A stretch of 5,744 nucleotides of DNA. Source: Bacillota bacterium. Its GTDB lineage: Bacteria; Bacillota; Dethiobacteria; Dethiobacterales; Dethiobacteraceae. The notes beneath the pieces were generated by a model. The model ran no database searches, had not been told where the DNA came from, and was given only the letters and a program-made list of their open reading frames with translations. How positions within the stretch are numbered: position 1 is the stretch's first letter; every line of letters begins with the position of its first letter. Shown here piece by piece: positions 1-5,147 of the stretch. The translations under genes and the position numbers were made by a program. The DNA lies in the NCBI GenBank assembly GCA_012841735.1, contig DUUE01000127.1:1-5744 (forward strand), given 5' to 3'.

Positions 1-1
1 C

Positions 2-787
2 ATCCTGACAGTGGTCTGGGGACTTTCCAATTTAAACGGCAACCCGTACGCCAAATACTCTTTACTTGTTGGTGTGCTGCTGCTGCTTGTTTTCGGCAGG
101 CACCAGTTCAGGGCCAAAGCGCCGCTATTGGACCTGCGCACCATGAAGAAAAACAAAGTTCTTGTCTTCTCATCCCTGGCAGCTTTTATTAATTACAGTT
201 CCACTTTTGCCATCAGTTATATGCTGAGTCTTTTCCTGCAGTCTGTGCAGGGGATTAACCCGCAGACGGCAGGATTGATCCTGCTGACCCAGCCGGCTTT
301 CCAAGCACTCTTTTCACCGGTGGCCGGCATCCTTTCCGACCGGATCGATCCTCAATATGTCTCATCTGCCGGGATGGGACTGATAGCCGTCTGTCTTTTC
401 TGCCTGGGCTTGATTCATGCGGCCACCCCGGTGTACCTGATTGTCCTCCTGCTGGCGGTGATCGGTACCAGCTTTGCCTTGTTCAGCTCGCCAAATGTGA
501 ACTCAATTATGAGTTCCGTCAGCAGAAACCTCTACGGGGTCGCTTCCGGTATTCTTGCCACCGCCCGGACGGTGGGGCAGTCATTCAGCATGGCCGTCAC
601 TACATTTATCACCACTGTTTATCTGGGCAGCAGCATGATTACGGCGGAAACAGCAGGCCTCTTTGTCCGCAGCTTCCGGACTACTTTTACGCTCTTCTCC
701 ATTCTCTGCCTGCTGGGGGTTTTTGCCTCCCTGGCCAGGGGAAAACGGGGAACGGCACCGGAACAGACTGATGCGACATCACATTAA
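2..787 (+). CDS. MFS drug/proton antiporter, DHA2 (EmrB/QacA) type, C-terminal part (5' truncated)
   Basis: This is an inner-membrane major facilitator, and only the C-terminal 261 residues are in the window. The reading frame is open to the left edge (codons Ile-Leu-Thr before the GTG at 11), so GTG 11 is very unlikely to be the true start. About seven hydrophobic segments are visible. A motif-A-like loop (GILSDRIDP) follows the segment starting AGLILLTQPAF. The stretch SSPNVNSIMSSVS followed by GVASGILATARTVGQSF matches the typical layout of late helices in 14-TM DHA2 exporters. The protein ends in a short basic tail (ARGKRG). Members use the proton gradient to export drugs or other small amphipathic molecules; the substrate here cannot be read from sequence. 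No terminator separates it from the hydrolase gene 53 bp downstream, so co-transcription is likely. The family call is firm; the efflux substrate is unknown. Confidence 0.9.
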   Translation: MLTVVWGLSNLNGNPYAKYSLLVGVLLLLVFGRHQFRAKAPLLDLRTMKKNKVLVFSSLAAFINYSSTFAISYMLSLFLQSVQGINPQTAGLILLTQPAFQALFSPVAGILSDRIDPQYVSSAGMGLIAVCLFCLGLIHAATPVYLIVLLLAVIGTSFALFSSPNVNSIMSSVSRNLYGVASGILATARTVGQSFSMAVTTFITTVYLGSSMITAETAGLFVRSFRTTFTLFSILCLLGVFASLARGKRGTAPEQTDATSH

Positions 788-840
788 ACCGGCTTGCCGG
801 CTGCAGGCAAACCTGGGGATGAACCGGAGGCGGAAGAATC

Positions 841-1665
841 ATGATTATTAAAGTGCTGGCGGAAAACAATACTGTTTCTGCCGCGTACAAGGGAGAACAC
901 GGTTTAAGCCTGTATCTTGAAACGGGCAAGTATAAACTCCTTTTTGATTTGGGCGCCAGCGAACTTTGTTTTGATAATGCCCGGACTATGCAGGTGGATC
1001 TGGCTGCAGTGGATATGGTTTTTATCTCCCACGGGCATCATGACCATGGCGGCGGGCTGGCACGTTTCCTGCAAATTAATAAGAAAGCGCCTGTTTATAT
1101 CAGGCCGCCGGCCTTTGCCGGCCATTATTCGCAAAAACCTGACGGCACACAGCCTTATATCGGCCTGGAGCAAAACTTGCTGCCCAATGAGCGTTTCGTG
1201 TTTACGGAAGAATATGTACGCGTTACTGAGGAGCTGGAACTGTTTTCCGGTGTGGGCGGTAGTAAGCTGGAATCACTTGGCAACCGCAATTTGCTGATGG
1301 AAACGGAACATGGCCTTGTCCCGGACAATTTTCTGCATGAACAAAACTTGCTGATTACTGAAGGCAACAAAAAAGTACTGCTTGCCGGCTGTGCCCACAG
1401 GGGAATAGTCAACATTCTGGAGCACGTATCTGCGAAAGGGTATGGGCCCGTCACCCATGTCATCGGCGGCTTCCACCTTTACAGTCCTCCCACAGAAGAG
1501 TATGAGAGCAGGGAATTAATCAGCGGGATCGGTGACTATTTGCAGCAGCTTGGCCTGCAGTATTATACCTGCCATTGTACCGGAACCGAAGCTTACAAGC
1601 AGCTGAAGGAACAACTGGGTGAGCGGATGCACTACCTGGCAACAGGTGCCGTCCTCATACTCTGA
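841..1665 (+). CDS. Metallo-beta-lactamase-fold metal-dependent hydrolase, COG1237 type
   Basis: This is a 274-residue cytoplasmic protein of the MBL fold. The signature metal-binding motif is S-H-G-H-H-D-H-G-G at residues 63-71 (H64, H66, D68, H69). Further likely ligand or active-site histidines lie in GCAHRG (H186), GGFHLY (H212) and TCHCTG (H245 between C244 and C246). The HGLSLYLE segment near residues 20-27 and the GCAHRG/GGFHL/TCHCTG series are characteristic of COG1237, which includes archaeal enzymes annotated as dihydropterin ribofuranosyl-aminobenzene phosphate synthases. In bacteria the substrate is generally unknown, so I do not transfer that reaction. The ATG at 841 is preceded by GGAGG (826-830), ten bases upstream. 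There is no signal peptide. It sits directly behind an exporter gene, with no obvious promoter of its own and no clear terminator after its stop. Fold and family are confident; the reaction is not. Confidence 0.9.
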   Translation: MIIKVLAENNTVSAAYKGEHGLSLYLETGKYKLLFDLGASELCFDNARTMQVDLAAVDMVFISHGHHDHGGGLARFLQINKKAPVYIRPPAFAGHYSQKPDGTQPYIGLEQNLLPNERFVFTEEYVRVTEELELFSGVGGSKLESLGNRNLLMETEHGLVPDNFLHEQNLLITEGNKKVLLAGCAHRGIVNILEHVSAKGYGPVTHVIGGFHLYSPPTEEYESRELISGIGDYLQQLGLQYYTCHCTGTEAYKQLKEQLGERMHYLATGAVLIL

Positions 1666-1724
1666 CCGGCAACTGTGACTTTTCTTCAATGTCATAATTG
1701 GTTAAGGGAGTGGGGTCTGCCATT

Positions 1725-1733
1725 TGCTACAAT
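1725..1733 (+). promoter_or_regulatory. Candidate extended -10 promoter for the rubredoxin-like gene
   Basis: TGCTACAAT reads as an extended -10 element (TG-N-TACAAT). No convincing -35 hexamer lies 16-18 bases upstream, which extended -10 promoters can tolerate. The expected transcript start is near 1740. The leader would contain a GC-rich hairpin, CGGCGGC (1751-1757) with GCTGCCG (1761-1767) around an ATG loop. Confidence 0.4.
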
Positions 1734-1794
1734 AACTATGTGAATGTAGCCGGCGGCATGGCTGCCGTGCCGAAAATCAGTGAAGGAAAGGGGT

Positions 1795-2133
1795 TTGAGA
1801 GCAGTGCTTTGGAAGTGTTCAGTTTGCGGTTTTACGAATGAAGGGAAAGAAGCTCCCGAAAAATGCCCTAAATGCGGAGCACCAAAAGAAAAATTCTCCC
1901 AGCTCTCCGGGGAGGAAGCACAAAAAGTATATGTCTCTGACCGGACCAATGATATTCATATGGAGATCATTACCCTGGCCATGAGGATTGAAGCCCTGGC
2001 CAGGGAAGGCATTGAACTGGACCTGGACCCGCCCTGTGTCCAGTTGTTCAACAAGGCAAAAGATGAGGCCTGGATTATTAAACAAAGAAGTAAAGCGGAA
2101 ATTGCAGGCCACTTAAGCAAAGGAAAATGGTAG
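1795..2133 (+). CDS. Rubredoxin-like domain protein with helical C-terminal region
   Basis: This is a small soluble protein of about 112 residues. Its N-terminus carries C-x2-C, twelve residues, then C-x2-C (C8, C11, C24, C27 counted from the TTG start). That is the compact spacing of the rubredoxin-like knuckle at the C-terminus of rubrerythrins, expected to bind one iron or zinc. The remaining ~75 residues look helical and charged, with a DLDPPCVQLF segment holding a fifth cysteine; I recognise no named domain there. The frame is open from GTG 1780. I prefer TTG 1795 because AAGGA (1783-1787) lies seven bases before it; GTG 1804 (MLWKCSVCGF) is another option. It appears to be a single-gene unit between an extended -10 and a hairpin terminator. 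An electron-transfer or oxidative-stress role is inferred from the domain only. Confidence 0.8.
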   Translation: MRAVLWKCSVCGFTNEGKEAPEKCPKCGAPKEKFSQLSGEEAQKVYVSDRTNDIHMEIITLAMRIEALAREGIELDLDPPCVQLFNKAKDEAWIIKQRSKAEIAGHLSKGKW

Positions 2134-2141
2134 GAAGAAAG

Positions 2142-2180
2142 CAGCCCGCCTGCGGCAGAATGTCGCGGACGGGCTGTTTT
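2142..2180 (+). terminator. Rho-independent terminator after the rubredoxin-like gene
   Basis: CAGCCCG (2142-2148) pairs with CGGGCTG (2170-2176). After one mismatch the stem continues for five more pairs, one of them G-U, to a nine-base loop (2155-2163). Four T residues (2177-2180) follow. The T-run is short, but the stem is strong and the position, nine bases after the stop codon, is typical. Confidence 0.7.
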
Positions 2181-2183
2181 CCC

Positions 2184-2210
2184 TTGTCATAACAATTATT
2201 GTTATGATAA
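2184..2210 (+). promoter_or_regulatory. Long AT-rich palindrome, candidate Fur-family operator before the aldo/keto reductase
   Basis: Two ten-base arms (2187-2196 and 2198-2207) are perfect inverted repeats around a single T at 2197. Two further pairs lie outside one G/T mismatch. The central 7-1-7 core is TAACAAT-T-ATTGTTA, which shares five of seven half-site positions with both the Bacillus Fur box half (TGATAAT) and the PerR box half (TTATAAT). It overlaps possible promoter hexamers, for example TTGTTA 2199-2204 with AATGAT 2222-2227, 17 bases apart. A regulator binding here would block the promoter of the next gene. The identity of that regulator is inference. Confidence 0.5.
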
Positions 2211-2254
2211 GTTAGTGTAAGAATGATGAAGATGACGAGGGGAGGAGGACAATC

Positions 2255-3262
2255 TTGGTCACAGTAACACTCGGCAAAACAGGAATCACAACCGCAAAAA
2301 ACGGTTTTGGCGCCCTGCCCATCCAGCGCATCAGCAAAAAAGAAGCGCAAGCCCTGCTTTTGTATGCTTACAATCACGGCATCACTTTTTTCGACACGGC
2401 CAGGTTTTACACGGACAGTGAAGAAAAAATCGGTTCTGCCTTAGGCAGTGTGCGGGATAAAATTTATTTAGCCTCGAAAACCATGGCTGCCAACGTGGAG
2501 GAATTCTGGCGGCAGCTTGAGACATCCCTGAAATGTTTACGGACTGATTATCTTGACCTGTACCAGTTTCACAACCCTTCATTCTGTCCCGGGCCGGGGG
2601 ACGGCTCGGGTTTGTATGAGGCCATGCTGGAAGCGAAAGCGAAAGGCATGATCCGCCATATCGGCATCACCAACCACAGGCTCCCCCTGGCAATTGAAGC
2701 GGCGGAATCCGGCCTCTATGATACAATCCAGTACCCGTTCAGCTATTTGTCTACGGAAGAAGAAATTGCTTTCGTCAGGATGTGCGGTGAGAAGCAAATT
2801 GGCGTTATTGCCATGAAGGCGCTCTCCGGCGGTCTCATTACAAACGCGGCTGCAGCTTACGCTTTTCTGGCCCAGTTTTCCCATGTACTGCCGATCTGGG
2901 GTATTCAGCGGCAAAGCGAGCTGGATGAATTTCTTTCCTTTAACCTAAATCCGCCCGTCCTTGATGCAAAACTGCAGGCAGTCATCGACCGGGACAGGGA
3001 GGAATTAAGTGAAGATTTTTGCCGCGGCTGTGGTTACTGCCTCCCGTGCCCGGCAGAAATTGAAATACCCACCTGTGCCCGGATGTCCCTGATGATCCGC
3101 CGGGCGCCCACCTCTGTCTTTCTCAACAGCCACTGGCAGGCGGAAATGAAAAAAATCGAAAACTGCCAACAATGCGGCCAATGCAGAGAACGCTGCCCCT
3201 ATGGTCTTGATACTCCCAGGCTGCTGGCACAGAACTGGGCTGATTATCAACAGCACATCTAG
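2255..3262 (+). CDS. Aldo/keto reductase with C-terminal 2x[4Fe-4S] ferredoxin domain (COG1453 type)
   Basis: This is a 335-residue soluble oxidoreductase. The N-terminal TIM-barrel carries the aldo/keto reductase tetrad: D47 and Y52 in FDTARFY, K75 in LASKT, and H106 in LDLYQFHN. The C-terminus has two cysteine clusters: C256-x2-C259-x2-C262-x2-C265-P, and C304-x2-C307-x2-C310-x3-C314-P. These are expected to hold two iron-sulfur clusters; C274 is extra. This fusion is common in anaerobes and suggests electron exchange between a carbonyl/alcohol substrate and a ferredoxin-like chain, but substrates are largely uncharacterised. The start is TTG, supported by an excellent GGAGGAGG (2241-2248) six bases upstream; the N-terminus MVTVTLGKTGI is normal for the family. 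It is alone in its unit, behind the 2184-2210 palindrome. Length and residues look intact. Confidence 0.92.
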   Translation: MVTVTLGKTGITTAKNGFGALPIQRISKKEAQALLLYAYNHGITFFDTARFYTDSEEKIGSALGSVRDKIYLASKTMAANVEEFWRQLETSLKCLRTDYLDLYQFHNPSFCPGPGDGSGLYEAMLEAKAKGMIRHIGITNHRLPLAIEAAESGLYDTIQYPFSYLSTEEEIAFVRMCGEKQIGVIAMKALSGGLITNAAAAYAFLAQFSHVLPIWGIQRQSELDEFLSFNLNPPVLDAKLQAVIDRDREELSEDFCRGCGYCLPCPAEIEIPTCARMSLMIRRAPTSVFLNSHWQAEMKKIENCQQCGQCRERCPYGLDTPRLLAQNWADYQQHI

Positions 3263-3438
3263 CCGCTGTCTGGTAAAAAATATCCGGGTCGCTTTCGGCA
3301 GATTCAATTCAATTCCGGGTAATAATAAGTGACTATTCTACCTTTAAGTAAGTGCAGAAGCAGCAAATATATTGCGGCAGTTCGGATTTGCCGGATGCTC
3401 CTGCAATATATGCGAATTTTCAGGGAAGGTGATTTGCA
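3263..3438. other. Intergenic region between aldo/keto reductase and xdhC-like gene
   Basis: These 176 bp hold no credible ORF. No clear terminator for the upstream gene is seen. CCGGGT occurs twice in direct orientation (3284-3289, 3315-3320), 31 bp apart. The right part holds the inverted-repeat element described separately. Possible promoter hexamers TTAAGT (3344-3349) and TATATT (3368-3373), 18 bases apart, are weak. Confidence 0.5.
3363..3414 (+). promoter_or_regulatory. Inverted-repeat element upstream of the xdhC-like gene
   Basis: ATATATTGC (3367-3375) is exactly complementary to GCAATATAT (3403-3411), and two more pairs (G-U and G-C) extend the stem inward. Inside, 3381-3385 can pair with 3391-3395 around a five-base loop, so the RNA could form a two-part hairpin ending ten bases before the AAGGTGAT ribosome binding site. 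Read as DNA, the two arms are also near-direct copies, GCAAATATATTGC and GCAATATATGCG, with starts 40 bp apart (about four helical turns). It is not followed by a proper T-run, so I do not call it a terminator. It could be an operator pair or a leader structure. Confidence 0.45.
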
Positions 3439-4464
3439 ATGCGGGAATTGTTTCGTCAGCTTGGCCAAAACCTGAAAAATAACAAAGACGCCGTTTTGGT
3501 AACTGTTGTTGCCAGTTCAGGTTCCACGCCGCGTGGTGCCGGTGCCAGGATGCTGGTGACAGAAGCCGGCAGGTTATACGGGACCATTGGCGGCGGTGCC
3601 GTGGAATATAAAAGCGAGAAAATGGCCCGGGAAGTGCTAAAGCAAAAAAGTTCCCATACTGAACATTTTCGCCTCTACCGTAATGAGGTAGAGGATTTGG
3701 GTATGATCTGCGGCGGCAGTGTGGATGTTTATTTTCACTACATACCGGCCGGAGACCAGGCAGTCATCTCGCTGGCTGAAACTGTTGAACAGTTATTCCG
3801 GGACGGCGAACAGTCATGGTTAATCAGTGAAATCACCGAAGGGGCCGGTGGAGCCCTGGGTGTTTTCGGCAGGCAGCGTGGTACAGTGGGGATGGAATTG
3901 CCGCAGGAAGTAATAAGCAGCCTGGACAACCATCCCCGGGTGCTCACTGTAGGTGGAAAGCAATATTACTACGAACAGTTGATACAGCCGGGTCGGGTTT
4001 ATATCTGCGGCGGCGGCCATGTGGCGCAGGAGCTGGTCCCGGTACTGGCCAGGGTCAATTTCCGCTGTGTTGTTTTGGAGGATCGTCCTGATTTTGCCAG
4101 GCCCGAATTGTTTCCCGGAGTGGAAGAAACACGGCTTGTTGATTTTGCCCGCCTGAACGATTATGTAACTATCACCGAAGATGATTATGTCTGCATTATG
4201 ACGCGCGGACATGCCAATGACCGTCTGGCACAGGCGCAAGTCTTAAAAACACCCGCCGGCTACATTGGTGTGATTGGCAGTGCGAAAAAGACAGCCGGTG
4301 TTTTTGCGGCGCTGAAAGAAGAAGGTTTTACAGACGAAGATTTTAAGCGTATTACTACTCCCATAGGTTTGGACATATTGGCGGAAACGCCTGCCGAAAT
4401 TGCCGTCAGCATCGCCGCCCAGCTGATAAGGGTGCGGGCACAGTTAGTGGCAGGGAAAAGATAA
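3439..4464 (+). CDS. XdhC/CoxI family molybdenum hydroxylase maturation factor
   Basis: This 341-residue cytoplasmic protein has the two-domain XdhC layout. The N-terminal XdhC/CoxI domain carries SSGSTPRGAGARMLV (residues 26-40), GTIGGGAVE (48-56) and GMICGGSVDVYF with C91. The C-terminal Rossmann domain carries VYICGGGHVAQE (C190, GGGH at 191-194), YIGVIGSAKK (275-284) and the terminal TPIGLDILAETPAEIAVSIAAQL helix region. In characterised relatives XdhC binds molybdenum cofactor, supports its sulfuration and inserts it into xanthine dehydrogenase-type enzymes. No molybdenum hydroxylase gene is in the window, so its client is unknown. The ATG is set by AAGGTGAT (3426-3433), five bases upstream. 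It appears monocistronic, between the 3363-3414 element and the terminator at 4578-4601. The symbol is left blank because xdhC-like and more distant paralogues cannot be told apart from this alone. Confidence 0.9.
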   Translation: MRELFRQLGQNLKNNKDAVLVTVVASSGSTPRGAGARMLVTEAGRLYGTIGGGAVEYKSEKMAREVLKQKSSHTEHFRLYRNEVEDLGMICGGSVDVYFHYIPAGDQAVISLAETVEQLFRDGEQSWLISEITEGAGGALGVFGRQRGTVGMELPQEVISSLDNHPRVLTVGGKQYYYEQLIQPGRVYICGGGHVAQELVPVLARVNFRCVVLEDRPDFARPELFPGVEETRLVDFARLNDYVTITEDDYVCIMTRGHANDRLAQAQVLKTPAGYIGVIGSAKKTAGVFAALKEEGFTDEDFKRITTPIGLDILAETPAEIAVSIAAQLIRVRAQLVAGKR

Positions 4465-4577
4465 TCACCATGTCAGCAGCAGTAAACTCTGCCTGCCTGT
4501 TTCTATCCTGTTTCCGCTGCCTGTTCTGTTCCTTACAATTGGCACGGATACCTGACAATTCACTTTAAGTTTTCTCC
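4465..4577. other. Intergenic, pyrimidine-rich, no gene seen
   Basis: The 113 bp between the xdhC-like stop and the terminator hairpin are rich in C and T with recurring CTGCCTG/CTGTT words (about 4489-4530). I see no ORF with a ribosome binding site on either strand and no clear secondary structure. It may simply be the 3' untranslated tail of the xdhC-like transcript. Confidence 0.4.
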
Positions 4578-4601
4578 AGTGCTCTCAGAGCACTTTTTTT
4601 T
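4578..4601 (+). terminator. Strong Rho-independent terminator
   Basis: AGTGCTC (4578-4584) pairs perfectly with GAGCACT (4588-4594) around a TCA loop and is followed by eight T residues (4594-4601). It lies 113 bp after the xdhC-like stop and immediately before the promoter of the next gene, so it insulates the two units. Confidence 0.88.
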
Positions 4602-4610
4602 GCTTAATAG

Positions 4611-4639
4611 TTGACATATGCCCAAAACGGTGCTATGAT
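4611..4639 (+). promoter_or_regulatory. Near-consensus sigma-A promoter of the DUF5320 gene
   Basis: The -35 TTGACA (4611-4616) is perfect. The spacer is 17 bases, and the -10 TATGAT (4634-4639) is preceded by TG-N (4631-4633), giving an extended -10. Transcription should start near 4646. It is one of the strongest promoter signals possible by inspection, and it is bracketed by CATATGCC repeats, so it is probably held down by a repressor. Confidence 0.88.
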
Positions 4640-4656
4640 AATATTGAGCATATGCC
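4611..4656 (+). repeat. Direct repeat TTGA(G)CATATGCC flanking the promoter
   Basis: TTGACATATGCCC starts at 4611 and TTGAGCATATGCC starts at 4644. The shared CATATGCC copies (4615-4622, 4649-4656) are 34 bp apart, each with a palindromic CATATG core. One covers the -35 box and the other the predicted transcript start, the classic placement for repressor sites. Confidence 0.6.
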
Positions 4657-4667
4657 AATAATCCTTA

Positions 4668-4683
4668 TAACTGAATTCAGTTA
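4668..4683. promoter_or_regulatory. Perfect 16-bp palindrome in the DUF5320 leader
   Basis: TAACTGAATTCAGTTA is self-complementary over all 16 bases. It lies downstream of the predicted transcript start and 17 bases before the AGGGGG ribosome binding site (4701-4706). In RNA it could form a six-pair stem with an AAUU loop; in DNA it could be a dimer-binding site. No known operator is recognised. Confidence 0.5.
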
Positions 4684-4715
4684 CAGCTAAAAGATAAAGA
4701 AGGGGGCTATGACAG

Positions 4716-5054
4716 ATGCCAGGAAGAGACGGAACCGGACCCATGGGCATGGGCCCGCTGACGGGGCGCGGAGCAGGTTGCTGCACCGGTTTTGCAGCAC
4801 ATAAGTATGGGCACCCGTTCGCCTTCACACGCAGGTTCGGTTTAGGTTTCAGGTGCGGACACGGCCGCCACAGAGGTTTTTTGGGCTTTGGTTGGCCCGG
4901 CTGGGCATATTGCGGCTATCCTGCACCGGACGAAGGTGAAATCTTACAAGCTGAGAAAGAATTCCTGCAGGGCCAGATTACATTTCTGGAGGACCGGCTG
5001 GTGCAGCTTAAAGAACGCCTGGCCGCAATTAAGGAAAAAGAGAAAGAAGAGTAA
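4716..5054 (+). CDS. DUF5320 family Gly/His/Cys-rich small protein with C-terminal coiled coil
   Basis: This 112-residue protein opens with the family signature MPGRDGTGPMGMGPLTGRG, then C22-C23. Residues 25-70 are rich in Gly, Phe, His, Arg and Trp with further cysteines (C47, C66) and histidines (H29, H33, H49, H52), a composition suited to metal binding. Residues 75-110 form a charged heptad pattern (L91, L95, L98, L102, I105) typical of a coiled coil. DUF5320 genes often occur beside NifX/NifB-like dinitrogenase cofactor proteins and Mrp-type ATPases in anaerobes; none of those are here. Function is unknown. The ATG at 4716 follows AGGGGG (4701-4706). The ATG at 4709 is in another frame and gives no family match. 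It has its own strong promoter and terminator and is followed by a Fur-family regulator. Confidence 0.88.
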   Translation: MPGRDGTGPMGMGPLTGRGAGCCTGFAAHKYGHPFAFTRRFGLGFRCGHGRHRGFLGFGWPGWAYCGYPAPDEGEILQAEKEFLQGQITFLEDRLVQLKERLAAIKEKEKEE

Positions 5055-5074
5055 TTACATCTCGGTTAACGCAA

Positions 5075-5100
5075 GGCAGGAGGCACTCCTGCCATTTTTT
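5075..5100 (+). terminator. Strong Rho-independent terminator after the DUF5320 gene
   Basis: GGCAGGAG (5075-5082) pairs perfectly with CTCCTGCC (5086-5093) around a GCA loop, followed by A and six T residues (5095-5100). It lies 20 bases after the DUF5320 stop and separates that gene from the Fur-family gene. Confidence 0.88.
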
Positions 5101-5108
5101 CAGTTTCC

Positions 5109-5126
5109 GGCAGTATCTATACTGCC
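5109..5126. promoter_or_regulatory. 18-bp palindrome with embedded -10-like element upstream of the Fur-family gene
   Basis: GGCAGTAT (5109-5116) and ATACTGCC (5119-5126) are perfect inverted repeats separated by CT. TATACT (5118-5123) inside it is a good -10 match; the matching -35 position falls in the terminator T-run and is weak. The palindrome sits just before the AGAGGTGAT ribosome binding site (5134-5142). It is a likely operator, possibly autoregulatory, but it does not resemble a classic AT-rich Fur box. Confidence 0.5.
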
Positions 5127-5147
5127 TGCATAAAGAGGTGATCTTTA

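Noticed and set aside
788..801. CCGGC-TT-GCCGG hairpin after the exporter gene as a terminator
   Set aside because: The loop is two bases and no T-run follows; more likely chance or a processing hairpin.
917..1297. 126-codon + strand frame within the MBL hydrolase region
   Set aside because: It overlaps the clear MBL-fold gene in another frame; its composition (many Trp, Cys, Arg) is typical of a shadow frame and no motif is present.
1780..1794. GTG 1780 as start of the rubredoxin-like protein
   Set aside because: The purine-rich ribosome binding site lies downstream of this codon, so it cannot serve it; TTG 1795 or GTG 1804 fit better.
2184..2210. Rex (NADH-sensing) operator
   Set aside because: TTGTTA and TAACAA half-sites are present but face the opposite way (everted) with the wrong spacing for a Rex box.
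3363..3414. Moco or purine riboswitch before xdhC
   Set aside because: The structure is too short and lacks the conserved cores of those classes.
3820..4239. 139-codon open frame on the minus strand
   Set aside because: It lies fully antisense to the well-supported XdhC gene, has no family-like motif, and is explained as an open shadow frame.
4489..4530. CTGCCTG/CTGTT word repeats as a repeat array
   Set aside because: The units are short, irregular and pyrimidine-biased; no regular period or spacer structure as in CRISPR or tandem repeats.
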